A stretch of 64,000 bases of DNA. Source: Alopecurus myosuroides (lineage: Eukaryota; Streptophyta; Magnoliopsida; Poales; Poaceae). The notes beneath the pieces are model-generated. The model worked only from the letters and a program-made list of their open reading frames with translations. It did not search any database and had not been told where the DNA came from. Made by a program: the position numbers and the translations under genes. How positions within the stretch are numbered: the stretch's first letter is position 1; each line of letters begins with the position of its first letter. Positions 44,719 to 55,904 of this stretch are shown here, in pieces. The stretch is taken from NCBI GenBank assembly GCA_028641055.1, contig CM054063.1:43062328-43126327 (forward strand). The letters are read 5' to 3'.

Positions 44719-46361
44719 ATGTCAAGCGACGGTGGACCTACCGTTGATTTGAAGCTCTTTATCGACAAGGAGAAGAAAAAAGGGTGCTCTTTGCAGAATC
44801 TGACAAGGACTTCGTCGACGTCCTCTTCAGTTTCCTCACGCTGCCGCTCGGCACGATCGTTCGCCGTCTCGGTAAGCAGTCTCAAATAGGATGCCTTGAT
44901 GAGTTGTACAAGAGTGTTGAGAGTCTGGGTGAAGATCACTTCCAGACCACGGCATGCAGGACCATGCTTCTTCGTCCTGTCAATTCTGCTGCGTTTTATT
45001 GCAATCGGCTTAAGGTTAATGTGGATGATAGCAATAAAAGTGGATATTACATCTGTTCCAAGAAGTCGCACTTTAGTTCGGTCTATGGTAGCTGCAACTG
45101 CATACCTGACTGCAGTGCAAGCTTTTTCGAATATCCACCGAACTCGGTTGTCACTGCTGGGGACAATGAGGATGGGGCTTTTGTCAAAAGTGGTCTCAAG
45201 TTCATCATCACTGATGATCTTCAAGTTGCTCCGTCTTCTACAAGCCTTGTATTTTCGTTGCTCGACAAGCTTGGGCTACAAGAGCAAGTCGAGCTTGAGG
45301 AGAAGGTTTTCACACTCAATTCCATCAAGGTATGTCCCTATAATTTCAACTGTGTGTCAGTTCCTTTCTGACGGTATACCAAAATTAACTGGTTATCACA
45401 AGTTGGTAAACATCGTCATTTTTTCACAGATGACCAGCCTTCTTAAGAATGCATTGGTGTCCAAGCAAGCTTTAACTGGACTATGTTTTGATGCTGGAAT
45501 GTCAAAGGATGCCTTAAACCTGGGTCAGCTTCTTGAAAATCTACCTACAAAAGAAGCTACTGGAACAAAGCCCGTTTTCAGTCCAATCAAGATAAAGCTC
45601 GTCCTTACAGAGGACAACTCCTCAGTTCTTTATGCTGAAGTCGGAGGGGATTTTGTGGATATTCTGTTTGGATTGCTTTGCGTCCCACTTGGATCAATAA
45701 TCAAAACATACGGTGAGTGGTCGCCAAATGGGTGTATCGATAGTCTTTGCGCGAGTGTCGATGGGGGAGCAAGAACATGCATGAAACAAGAATGCCTAAG
45801 CTTACTTCGAACACCAAAGTTGGCGGCCTTCTTTGGTTGCAGCAGGAATGTACTACAAACAGAAGAATTAAGTCCGAAAAGCTTGTACTTCTCCTGCTTT
45901 GGGTGTCGTACTCTTTCTATCCGATGCGGCTGCTATTACCCTTCTTTCGGAACATATACTGAGAAGAATATAATGAGAAGAATCCAAAGTCCCTGGTCGA
46001 AGGAAGTGATGACAGCACTAAAGCATACGTCAAAGGAGGGATCAGAAACTTCCTAGTGACCAATGATCTTCGTGTCCATCATTTCTCGCTGGCTAACACT
46101 TTGCAGGTCATGCGCGCAGCCAAGATTCCGAAGGAGAAGCTTGTGGAGAAAGAGCTCACTCTCGACAAAACCCAGGTAGATCATGTCTGAAATGTAGTTA
46201 CCATAATAACTTAGAAAAACAGGTCCATTCTTACAATCAAAGCTTGTGTTCATACTGACTGATGTTGGGTTGCTCATCAACAGGTGTTGAAGTTACTGAG
46301 GGCCGCAATGTTGACACACGATGCACTCACCAGCTTGCTCGGCCTGCCTCCCAAGAAGTAG
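44719..46361 (+). pseudogene. DUF674-family plant gene, three exons, two frame lesions
   Basis: Exons 44719-45329, 45430-46175 and 46284-46361 have GT-AG introns. The start MSSDGGPTVDLKLFIDKEKK leads into FVDVLFSFLTLPLGTIVRRL, the hallmark of the DUF674 family; a second DUF674 copy follows in exon 2 (FVDILFGLLCVPLGSIIKTY). Exon 3 ends GLPPKK-stop. DUF674 proteins are plant-specific and of unknown function. Lesion 1: an A6 run at about 44775-44780 puts the start and body in different frames; one more A would restore register. Lesion 2: a 14-bp insertion with a repeated GAGAAGAAT at about 45960-45985 throws the last part of exon 2 out of frame. An in-frame ATG at 44784 could start the body. This is the only host-type gene here. 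Confidence 0.85.
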
Positions 46362-46654
46362 CGGCATCACCTGTACTGCAGGACAGGGCCTCGTGAACTG
46401 AAGCCAGAAGATGCGATGAAGATATTGCCGTATTAGACTATTAGTCTACTATTGTTCTGCCTTTGCATGTTGGAGTTTCTCCGTATTTCTCGCTCCTACT
46501 ATCATGTCTCGAATGAATTGAACCGCTTAGCGTTCATGCCCGGTCGTTCCGGTCGATTGAAATTTTCTTTTCATTTCTAGTATATTTCTCGACGTGTTAC
46601 TTCTCACAACGTCGAGATTGTAGCACCAACCGTGTTGTTGAGATTTTTTAACAC
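46362..46654. other. 3' flank of the DUF674 gene
   Basis: Nothing beyond a possible 3' untranslated region is seen. It leads into the GACAC target site of the chromovirus insertion. Confidence 0.5.
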
Positions 46655-46659
46655 GACAC

Positions 46660-46994
46660 TGTTATCTACGCACTCGATCTCGCTGGGACTACTCTCACAA
46701 CAACAATTGAGGTTACAGTTTGGAATTGAATCTGGATACAAGCACAAGTGTGCTGAAAGAGAAACAACAGGAAGGGGTTTAGGGATTCAGAGCCAGGTGG
46801 GAGTAGGAAGCTGCAGCCGTTCGTTTCTGATCGATCGCCTTCTTCTTGGATCGCAAGCTACTTATCAGGTGACCCACTCCTTTCCCGTCACACGAGTGTT
46901 TGGCTGTCGTGTCCTTCTGCTGGGCTCGTGGCCCATCTCCTCGCGAGGCCCACCTTCCTCTTGCTCTTGTGGCCCGTCAGTGTGAGTGCTAACA
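46660..46994 (-). repeat. Chromovirus 3' LTR
   Basis: 335 bp. It is the left copy on the plus strand and lies next to the integrase end. Confidence 0.9.
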
Positions 46995-48330
46995 TCCCCT
47001 TCTCCTTCAAAGACGGCTTGTCCCCAAGCCGCTGCATACGGGAAACGCGACTGTAGTTCTTCGCGATCTTCCCAAGACTCTGGTAGGGAAGAACTGGAGC
47101 AACGGACAAGCACTTGATCCACCAGCCGGATAGCTTTCGCCTTGCGTCGGTGTGCTAGGATCTTGACAGGTACGATAAAGAGGTTAGCGTCATTGGGAAG
47201 AACAGTGGATACCTGATCAGTTGGTTTCAGAGCCTTTCGGAGCAGGGATACGTGGAATACATGATGAACTGCTGATGTTTCTGGCAGAGCCACTTTATAC
47301 GCCACATGTCCAATGCGCTGAATTATTGGATAGGGGCCAAAGTACCGGAAGGAGAGTTTGTGGCACGCACGTTTGGCGACAGAGCTCTGCACGTAAGGCT
47401 GCAGCTTGATGAACACTTGATCTCCTATCTCCAGAACACCTTCAGAGCGTTTCTTGTCGGCTTGATGTTTCATTCGATCCTTAGCGCGCAGTAGATGTTG
47501 GCGAATCAAAGCTCTCATCTCCTGGCGTTCAGTGAGCCATTTTGACAGTTTAGTAACTGGCGCAGCCGCAGAATCTGCAATGCCCCAGTGGCGTGGCTGA
47601 TGTCCCTATAACACCTGGAACGGAGAGGTACCCAAAGCACTGTGCCACGAAGTATTATACCAATATTCCGCGAGAGGCAGCCATGAACTCCATTTGCGAG
47701 GACAAGAGTGAACAAAACATCGCAAGAATGTTTCCATGCATTGATTGACCCTTTCTGTTTGACCATCTGTTTCTGGGTGGTACGGTGTGCTCATCCTGAG
47801 TTGTGTGTCCGTTTGGCGAAAGAGCTCGCGCCAAAACTTGCTAGTGAAAATGGGATCTCGATCAGAGATAATCGACTCAGGCATACCGTGTAGCTCGTAG
47901 ACATGGTCAATGTACGCTTTCGCCACCTGTGGAGCTGCAAGAGGATGAGCCAGAGGGATGAAATGGCTATACTTGGAAAATGTGTCCATCGCCACGAGGA
48001 TGCAGTTAAACTTGCCAGATTGGGCAGTCCCTCCACGAAATCCATCGACACCATTTGTTATGCTTGCTTGGGTACTGGCAATGGTTCTAGCAGTCCTGGG
48101 TAACGGTGTCTATCATGTTTAGCGCGTTGACAGCTTGGGCATGCTTGCACATATTCTTTCACTGTCGCAAGCATCCTTGGCCATGTGAATACCGAGTGCA
48201 GACGCTAGTACGTAGCTGGCACCCCTGAGTGACCCCCACCGCTGAGTCATGACCTGCTCACAGGATGCTCTGCTGTAAATCACTGTCGCGGCCCACCCAT
48301 ATTTTGTTTTTGTAACGCAGGATCCCACCG
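46865..48330 (-). pseudogene. Integrase and chromodomain-like tail of the chromovirus
   Basis: On the minus strand, frames 48054-47791 and 47995-47606 carry the catalytic core: MDFVEGLP with the first Asp, ISDRDPIFTSKFWRELF with the second, and PYHPETDGQTERVNQCMETF with the Glu. Frame 47518-46865 holds the C-terminal part (RYFGPYPIIQRIGHVAYKVA and VHHVFHVSLLRKALK), then a region like a chromodomain (LVDQVLVRCSSSSLPESWED). The protein would insert element cDNA into chromatin. It is broken by at least two frame changes (near 47990 and at a stop near 47608). Confidence 0.85.
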
Positions 48331-49639
48331 AGCAACGTTAAATGCTTGCTAGCCGTGGAATCGTCCTGAACTCGTTGCAACAGCTCTTTTGCATTAGGGT
48401 CTGTAGTGTAACTCTGTTTGATCGCCTCAAGCCACGCTGATTTGCAAAATGAAATGGCGTTGAGGGTTTCTGTATCGCTGCAGGGTCGCCTCGACAGAGC
48501 GTCTGCTGCACTATTTGTCGACCCTTTCCTGTAGCAAATTATATAACACAGGACCAGCAGCTTCGTGAATGCTTTCTGTTGCCAAGGGGTATGGAGCCGT
48601 TGTTCCTCCACATGGACCAGGCTGCGTTGGTCAGTTTTGATAATGAATTCTGCTTGCTGCAAATACTGACGCCATTGCCCTACTGCATGCAGAATCACCA
48701 TCAGTTCTTTTTCGTAAGTCGACAATCCCCTGTTGCGAGGGACCAATGCTTTGCTCAGGTATGCTAATGGGTGGCCATCCTGTTGCAGGACTGCGCCAAT
48801 TCCCAAGTCGCTTGCGTCAGTTTCCACTGTGAAGAGACGCGAGAAATCCAGGAGTGCTAACACTGGTGCATTTGTGAGGCAATCCTTCAGTGTGTGAAAT
48901 GTTGTATCACAGACACTTGTCCACATGAATGCTACGTTTTTCATAAGCAACTGTGTCAGGGGTTTTGCGATGATGCCGTAGTGACGGATGAATTTACGAT
49001 AGTAGCCCGCCAGCCCTAGGAATTGCCTCAGCTCCTTCACTGTTTGTGGTGTTGGCCAACCCTGTACACGTGCAATTTTCTCAGGTTCTGTGGCCACGCC
49101 ATCTGCACTCATGATAAACCCCAGATAGGAGAGCTATCTCTTGGCAAACGAGCACTTGCTCCCCTTAATATTCCACTCCTCTCGGTGAAGTAATGAGAAA
49201 ACTTCACGCAAATGTACCAAGTGTTATTCCAAGGTTTTTGAATAGATTAAGATATCGTCGAAGAATACCAGAGCACAGCGTCTCAAGACTGAATGCAAAG
49301 TGTTGTTCATGGCCCCTTGGAACGTTGCTCGTGCTCCTGCCAATCCAAATGGCATGACATTGTATTCATAGTGGCCCAAGCCGTTTTAAATTCTTCTCCT
49401 GCTGCCAGTCGTATTTGGTGATATCCTGCCCTCAGATCAAGTTTGCTAAACCAGCTCGCCCCTGTCAGCTCATCGAGTAATTCGTCAATCACCAGAATGG
49501 GATACTTAGTAGGTGTCGTGAGTGCATTGAGTATTCTGTAATCGACACACATTCGCCATTGTACATCTTTCTTTCGTACCAAGATGACTGGAGAAGAAAA
49601 GGGGCTGGTGATGTGTTGAATTATCCCATTGCTAAGCAT
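48258..49639 (-). pseudogene. Reverse transcriptase / RNase H of the chromovirus
   Basis: The RT begins in frame 49639-49307 ([20 protein letters not shown], then [16 protein letters not shown]). A deletion near 49380 shifts the frame. [12 protein letters not shown], the polymerase active-site block with the Asp pair, follows near 49240-49280, then a stop. From 49112 the frame reopens with the RT connection (LRQFLGLAGYYRKFIRHYG) and RNase H (FTVETDASDLGIGAVLQQDG, STYEKELMVILHAV and TDQRSLVHVEEQ). Catalytic residues are largely retained, so inactivation is by frame lesions. Confidence 0.88.
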
Positions 49640-49708
49640 TTCTTCAACTTATTTCTCGATCTCATCCTTTGAGTCCGGGGAGTGGCGATACGCTCTCATG
49701 TGCACAGG

Positions 49709-50374
49709 TTAGGCTCCTGGTAGCGGGGGTATGGTATGGTCACAAGAACGACGGGGTGGCAGCTCGGTTGGGGTAGCGAATAATGTGTTGAACTCGTCGA
49801 CCAACGCCTGAACTGCCACAGGGATGGTGGCTTGACCATTTGTCTGCTCCTCGCCTTTTTGTGAATCATAGATGAACACCATATGTTCCACCTCTCTATC
49901 TTGAATAAGTTGGTGTAATTGCATAGCCCAAATCGATTCACACTTCGTGTCAGTGACGCATTGACCTTGCAGACAAACAGGGGTGTTGTCCTTGCTGAAC
50001 TTCATTTGCTTAGTGACCCAGTCAATCTGTGGGTTATGTTTCTCCAACCAATCCATACCCAAAATGATATCAAACCCACCTAATGGCAAGATTTTGAAAT
50101 TGGTGTGGAACACCTGTTGCTGTGTCTCCCACTTGCAATTGTGAATTTCCTGTGAATAAAGCAACCCATAACCATTTGCTATCTTAACTCGTGCTGGTTT
50201 AGGTAATTGCCTGATATCCGAGAACGACTGCGCCGGTTTGGCATTGATGAATGATGTGGAACTGACTGAATTCACTAAGATCACAACTACGGACCCTTGT
50301 ACTGATGCTGTTAGCTGCAAAAGCATTGAAGACTCGTTGCCATTGAAGGCCTGGAGCGAGATTGCATAGCTCAC
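49709..50374 (-). pseudogene. Aspartic protease of the chromovirus, active-site motif altered
   Basis: A 221-codon frame with VVVILVNSVSSTSFINAKPA where plant chromoviral proteases carry an Asp-Ser-Gly motif; here it reads Asn-Ser-Val. The second block (FDIILGMDWLEKHNPQIDW) is intact. The frame runs on to the linker before RT (VDEFNTLFATPTELPPRRSC). Protease would process Gag-Pol; the loss of the catalytic Asp should abolish activity. Confidence 0.85.
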
Positions 50375-51619
50375 TTCTCACTCTTTGTCAGTTCACTGTC
50401 ATTGGGGGATTCAGTGGTATCAATAAAATCCAGCGGTTCTTCCAATACATGCATCTGAATAGTTGCCGGGCATGTGTGATCCAGACCCCATTTAGCACCG
50501 CACTTGAAACAGAGACCTCGAGCACGCCTGTAAGCGCGAAGCGTTGACAACTGATTTGCTTCTGCAGTTTTTGGCCTGGGTGTCTCTGTCCGCGTGTGGC
50601 GTGCTGCTTCCACTCCTCGACGATCAGTTTCTGTATGAGTAGTCATTGCCCTGTGCTGCTGCTAAGGAACAACTGGCAACACAGCATGTGGAGCAGCGCG
50701 GTATGATTGCTCGAAGTAGCGCCCCGAATCATGCCGAATTCCTTCCTGCACCTCTTCCTGGACTAGAGCGAGTGCACACCCTGAATCCAGGTCTGGGGGT
50801 CTTTGTACCATCATCGCTGCACGTAAATCCGAACGAAGTACTCCAACAAACCTCATCAAGAAATAAAAGCGGTGGATGTCGTCAGAGTATGATAACAATA
50901 GATTCATCAAGTGTTCGAACGAATCAATGTATTCCGGGACTGTTCCTAACTGCCAAATTGTATAGAATTTCCTAATCAATTGCTGGTGGCGATCTCTACC
51001 AAAACGAACACACAAGGTACTACAAAGGCTATCCCAATTACACCCCCATTAATTTCTTACGGACTTACTGTAACCAAACAGCGGTTGTAGGGGAAAAATT
51101 AAGGGTTGCCATCTACACCCAATAACACTCCTGAATCCCATAAACTGAGAAGTATTGCTCACACAAATCCTTCCAGAGCTACGGATTTTCGCCGTCAAAC
51201 ACCGGAAACGGCATAGCTGGCGGCTGATGCATGGGGTTTGGGGATGGAATCGTACCGTTGGCCGGAGGGGCATCCGAGATCGCAAGGATTCCATCTGCCG
51301 CCGTCCGTGGAGGTGATGCAGAGCCGTGGCCATTGGCCCGAGGAGAATTCGCCAGAAGGTCGAGCAGGGGCGCGGTCGCCTTCGACGACGATGGATCGGT
51401 GAGATCCTTCTCCGACGCCTCCTCTGCGTCACAGAATTGGTCGCGGTAAGCTTGTTGTTCGAGCAGATCCACCGCGACCTGGAGCCCTTGGATTTGCTTG
51501 TTGATCCCAGGAGTCCACGTGGTGATTTCCTTATCCACCGCTCCCTGTATCTCACCGCGGATCTCGTCCCGGAACTACTTGAGAAAGTCCCTCATGCTCG
51601 TCATGGTGACCGCCTCCAT
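50371..51619 (-). pseudogene. gag: Gag of the chromovirus
   Basis: On the minus strand, from an ATG at 51619, a stop (TAG, 51575-51577) comes early. The frame then continues through a coiled-coil-like stretch to PFPVFDGENP followed by another TAG near 51176. The gag core resumes in other frames, with WQLGTVPEYIDSFEHLMNLL at about 50890-50960. The CCHC knuckle (CFKCGAKWGLDHTC) lies at about 50490-50535. It is the capsid and RNA-binding precursor, disabled by at least two stops and frame shifts. Confidence 0.82.
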
Positions 51620-51723
51620 CGCATCTTTCGCAAGACGAGTTACCTTCTCATGCCTAGTCTCGATAATCGACGTCGCCAGATCGGTGGTGTGTGCGAAATT
51701 TTTTGGCTGGCTCTGGTGTGATG

Positions 51724-51736
51724 GCTCTGATACCAC
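51724..51736 (-). promoter_or_regulatory. Primer-binding site of the chromovirus
   Basis: Minus-strand TGGTATCAGAGCC just inside the 5' LTR, complementary to the 3' end of initiator tRNA-Met. Confidence 0.9.
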
Positions 51737-51737
51737 T

Positions 51738-52078
51738 TGTTATCTACGCACTCGATCTCGCTGGGATTACTCTCACAACACCAATTTGGGTTACAGTTTG
51801 AAATCGAATCTGGATACAAGCACAAGTGTGCTGAAAGAGAAACAACAGGAAGGGGGTTAGGGATTCAGAGCCAGGTGGGAGTAGGAAGCCGCCGCCATTC
51901 GTTTCTGATCGATCTTCGATGCCTTCTTCTTGGATTGCACGCTACTTATTAGGTGACCCACTCCTTTCCCGTAACACGAGTGTTTGGCTGTCATGTCCTT
52001 CTGCTGGGCTCGCGGCCCATCTCCTCGCGAGGCCCACCTTCCTCTTGCTATTGTGGCCCGTCAGTGTGAGTGCTAACA
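51738..52078 (-). repeat. Chromovirus 5' LTR
   Basis: 341 bp, about 95% like the 3' LTR; it contains a 6-bp insertion relative to it near 51922. Confidence 0.9.
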
Positions 52079-52083
52079 GACAC

Positions 52084-52639
52084 TGTCTAATCGCAAGCTT
52101 GACGACGCACACAAAACAGTCCATGTTTCACCGGGTGGCATATTAATAGTGCGATTCATATAGTACGTGGGTTGGGTTGTGCCATGGCATATCTAGCCAT
52201 ACCCTATAGGTCCGCCACTGGTGTATTTTCATCCCCTAGGGGATTAGAGATTATATCACCATAAATCCTCACAAATACTTTTCGCTTCCAATGCACTAGT
52301 ATGAGGTAGAGTTTTAAATCTATACAAAAATGAGTTGGTTTGTACATAATATCTAGGGTTTATCCCCTCCAAAACTGAAGTAGTAAATTAGAAAAAACTA
52401 CGCCAACGGGGAAAGGTCGCGGCCGTCAGCGTAGATCAAGACATGCTAATCCGAAATGCAAAAAAAAATACCTACGCCGACGGCAATGCCGTCGCCGACC
52501 GCAAACTATCGGCCTATGTTTTTTTTGAGCTATTCATCGTTTAGAGCATAACTTTTGCATCCGAATCCGGATTTTGACGTTCTTTAGCTCGTTTCAAAAA
52601 AGAGAAACATATCTATATTATCATGCATATTGTTCAAGT
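52084..52639. other. Flank with CACTA-like GC motifs
   Basis: The first 300 bp continue the pre-insertion flank of the chromovirus and hold no gene. From about 52385 there are CTACGCCGACGGCAATGCCG-type motifs, the same kind as at 60725-60882. These may be the left part of an older CACTA-type element that received the inner CACTA at 52640; the left terminus was not identified. Confidence 0.45.
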
Positions 52640-52962
52640 CACTACTAGAGATTTGCTTATAGCAGCATATCCTACCACAGGCGAACACGCAAGTCGATGC
52701 GCCTGGGCTACTTAGCGCAGGCGAACAGGAGAACTACGCGCCTGGGGTAAGTTTGTTACCCCAGGCGAACCAATTCCGGAAGCGCCTGGGGTAAAGTGTG
52801 GCAGGGCCACCCATCACCACCCCTGGCACTCTTCCTTTACCCCAGGCGAATAACGTACCTGTTAGCCTCCGGTATAACACATACCCCAGGCGAATTTTTG
52901 CGGAAGCGCCTGGGGTAAGCCCTCGCTGTTGCTGCAAAAAATGAGAAAACCTCTGTCCCCTA

Positions 52963-53228
52963 TGATACAAACCGGTCCTAAAGGGTCTGTCCCCTGGGCC
53001 CCCCTCCCTGCAGCAAATGGCCGCAAGGCCTTTAGGACCGGTTTGTTAGGACCCGTTTGTAACACAAACCGGTCCTAAAGGCCTTGCGGCCATTTGCTGC
53101 AGGGAGGGGGGGCCAGGGGACAGACCCTTTAGAACCGGTTTGTATCACAAACCGGTCCTGAAGGCCTTGCGGCCATTTGCTGCAGGGAGGGGGCCCAGGG
53201 GCAGACCCTTTAGAACCGGTTTGTATCA
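52963..53228. repeat. ~82-bp arms: one inverted pair plus a direct copy
   Basis: Arm 1 (52963-53044) and arm 2 (about 53066-53148) are near-perfect inverted repeats separated by about 20 bp. Arm 3 (53147-53228) repeats arm 2 directly. All carry AAACCGGTCCTAAAGG. The transcript would fold into a long hairpin. Confidence 0.85.
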
Positions 53229-53229
53229 C

Positions 53230-54373
53230 AAACCGGTTCCAATGTGCTTGGCTCAATGCTTTGTTTTCTAAGTGGTCACCAGATCAAACTTCATCACCCG
53301 CACCCGCACCCACACGCCGCCGTCGTCTCCCATCCCCACGCCAGTGTCGAGGAGGAGCAGAGCAGGTCGTCGAGCAGCAGATCGCCCACTCCGTCGTCGT
53401 CGTCGTCGTTGTGGATCCAGGTCAGCCCCCTCCCTCCCATCCCCCCTCCATCCCAGCCTACTCCCTCCCGTCGTCGTTGTGGATCCAGGATGCGCCTGCT
53501 CCTGGTGGCCGCGGTGAACTTCTTGTTTACAACCTCAGATGAACACGTGGTAGAATTGTGTACTTCCGTCGGGCGGTGCTTGTTCCTAGATTAGACGAAT
53601 CTGAAATGGATTTAGGAATCCTTTGGTATAGTTTGAGTTAACGGAGATGCTAATGTTGTATCAAGAAAATAGAACATTTCCCCCACCGCCAATGCATACC
53701 ATTTGTTTCCCATGTGGCTTCACAATGCTGGCAAAGCATCGGTTTCGTCACATGATTCAGGAATCCACCTACAAGTGTTGCTTTGTTTTTGGATATTCCA
53801 ATAAAGTAGATAGCCTTTCTGCATTTGTTTTGTGATAGGTAGGTGCTGCCATTTGTCTTTGTTGGGTGTACGCAATTCTGTTTGTCTAATGTGTGACGTT
53901 CTTGATATCTTCCAAACTGTTGCTGCTATTGCAAGCAATCTTCATTGGGAAGCCGTTGTGACATTTATTGACGCATTTATCCAAAACTGTTTTCGATAGT
54001 TCCGGTGCAAATTGTTAACAGTATTCAATGCAAAATATTTTGTCACCACTCTGTCTTAGTTTTCCTAGTGTTGTCTAGTGCATCCCTAGAACTCTCCTAT
54101 TTTTTCACTTCTTTATAATTGTGGGCAGACTATATATTATGAGTTCTACATTTTATCTTGAACAACTTCAGATGAACCATTCTAGTTGTTCTTTATAACT
54201 CTTTGACAACGATCCATGTCTCAACAAGTTATAAAAATACAAGCAATTTACTCATGTCTACTTTCTTAATTTATGCACTGGATTAGTTGCCTCAAATTGC
54301 ACTACACATGTATGCACTGGATAATAGCTATGCTCCTCTAACCTCTATGTCTACTTTCTTAATTTAATAGAAC
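53230..54373 (+). other. GC-rich then AT-rich leader before the B3-like gene
   Basis: 53270-53520 is C-rich with CGTCGTCGTCGT runs and a repeated TCGTTGTGGATCCAG (about 53405-53419 and 53473-53487); several short frames lack domain signal. The rest is AT-rich, perhaps 5' untranslated and intron sequence of the downstream gene. Confidence 0.4.
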
Positions 54374-55369
54374 ATGGCTTGCAAAGTATGTCGGTCCCGA
54401 TGTGCCCAAGGACGATTCACCGGGTCTTCTTTTATGCTTCAGCTCCACGACGTTGACCTTGATTCTTTGGTAATTAACAAACGATTCTTTTTATGTTAAC
54501 TTGCAACTTGTGTTCTTTCGTTTTACTATCCAGCTTAGATTGGTATGTTTCTTAACAAAAGATTCTTTTATATTTATTTTTTAGATTGTACCATGCAATA
54601 TTCGGGAAGAGTTCAACGAGTTAGTAGGCAATAACGTGGATTTCGATGACTATCATCGCCACCTATAATTTAAGCGGAGGTGATTACATTCACTTCTCTA
54701 TGGCAGGACCGCAACCTCGTATCAAACTTCTGTATATGGGCGGGATCGCGAGCGAGGATGGCGGTAGTGAGGAGGAAATTGGGAACAATGAGGATGATAT
54801 GGACACTGAGGATGATATGGACGAAGAGGACCCATGGAAACATGTGGTGCTTGCTCAAAGAGCCAATCTTAGCGAGCTTGAGAAGGACCGTGTCCTTCAG
54901 AAACTAGCCCAGATAGATAGCTACATCGGGTTCCCTTTCGTGCATCGCATCACCAACACTAATATCTCCAATGGACATGTCATGGTATGTTTCTTAACAC
55001 TTTCTTATTCCTATAGTTGCTTATGTTATAATGTGGCCGGTATGTGACATTGTGCTTTTATTCTTTCTTGGAATTGTGTGTTCTAGAAAATACCTATGGT
55101 GGTAGCGGACAGTGCTGGCATGGAGCAAGGTACCATTGGAGTACGCCGTGGAGAATCAGGAAATGTCACCGCAGTTCCGATCACCAGGGATAATGCTGAT
55201 GGTGGCGTCATCCTCAACTCTCAAGCATGGAGGCAGTTCCATTGAGCAAGAGTTGGTATGGAGGCTGGCCGACCTATTCTGATCACCATGAGGAATAGTG
55301 ACATCACCAACTTGGACATGATGATGGTCAACAACTACATCAGCCCACTAGATAGATGAGGAGTTTGTT
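54374..55369 (+). pseudogene. B3-like DNA-binding protein gene inside the CACTA element
   Basis: Three exons with GT-AG junctions: 54374-54469 (MACKVCRSRCAQGRFTGSSF), 54585-54984 and 55087-55369. The protein parts IVPCNIREEFNELVG, GGDYIHFSMAGPQPRIKLLY and KIPMVVADSAGMEQGTIGVR with VILNSQAWRQFH resemble two B3-type beta-barrel domains joined by an acidic linker (about 54770-54830). B3 domains bind DNA in plant transcription factors; this assignment is by pattern only. Lesions: a 1-nt frame change near 54645 in exon 2, and an in-frame TGA at 55243-55245 where Arg (CGA) is likely. The gene is confined within the CACTA ends, which suggests capture. Confidence 0.5.
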
Positions 55370-55904
55370 CAAATTAGAACAAAAAATCATTTCCATCTGA
55401 CTAACTCCTGGATTTATTAGTAGTATGGTTGTTTTCGAGACTATGTAATATTTGTTGAACTATGTGGTGATGATCGAGACTATGTGTTGATGATCGAGAC
55501 TAATATTCCTGTTATGAAACTTTATTCTGTCATTTTGCTGTCATTTTCATACTTATTTCTGTCAATTTGCTGTGATTCATTTATTTTTGTTTCTTTTATT
55601 TTTTGACATAGCAAAACCATACCCCAGGCGAACAGGAAATGATACCCCAGGCGAATTTGTACCCCAGGCGCACAGTGCTTGTTCGCCTCAGGTAAAAGGC
55701 TTACCCCAGGCGCACAAGACCCGTTCGCCTGGGGTATGCAGGTTACCCCAGGCGCATTCTGATGTTCGCCTGCGGTAATTCATTACCGCTAGCGATGTGG
55801 TCCCAGGAGAACCAAAATTCGCCTGCGGTAGCATAATTTGGTGCGCCTGCGATAGCCTTTTCCCTAGTAGTGAGCTACTTTCTTCAAAAAAAAAATTAGT
55901 AAGA

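Larger units (their letters stand above)
46660..52078 (-). mobile_element. Reina-like chromovirus (Ty3/gypsy), full length, mutated
   Basis: The 5419-bp element has LTRs of 335 bp (46660-46994) and 341 bp (51738-52078), TGTTA...AACA ends, and a perfect target duplication GACAC (46655-46659, 52079-52083). On the minus strand the order is primer site, gag with zinc knuckle, protease, RT, RNase H, integrase and chromodomain-like tail. Size, short LTRs and the initiator-Met primer site fit the Reina lineage. The coding region has several stops and frameshifts, so this copy is dead. By hand the LTRs differ at about 17 positions plus a 6-bp indel, around 5%. Confidence 0.9.
52640..55872 (+). mobile_element. 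Inner CACTA transposon carrying a B3-like gene
   Basis: Ends CACTACTAGAGATTTGC and, inverted, CACTACTAGGGAAAAGG. Subterminal arrays of ACCCCAGGCGAA and GCCTGGGGTA motifs occur within about 300 bp of both ends, as is usual for CACTA elements. Flanking 3-mers are AGT and AGC, so the target duplication is imperfect. The 3.2-kb element holds a three-arm hairpin region, a GC-rich block and a decayed three-exon gene. No transposase (TNPD) is seen, so it is non-autonomous. Confidence 0.85.

Noticed and set aside
53244..53594. 116-codon Pro/Ser/His-rich ORF in the CACTA element
   Set aside because: Low complexity, overlapping alternatives in other frames, no domain; more likely untranslated leader.
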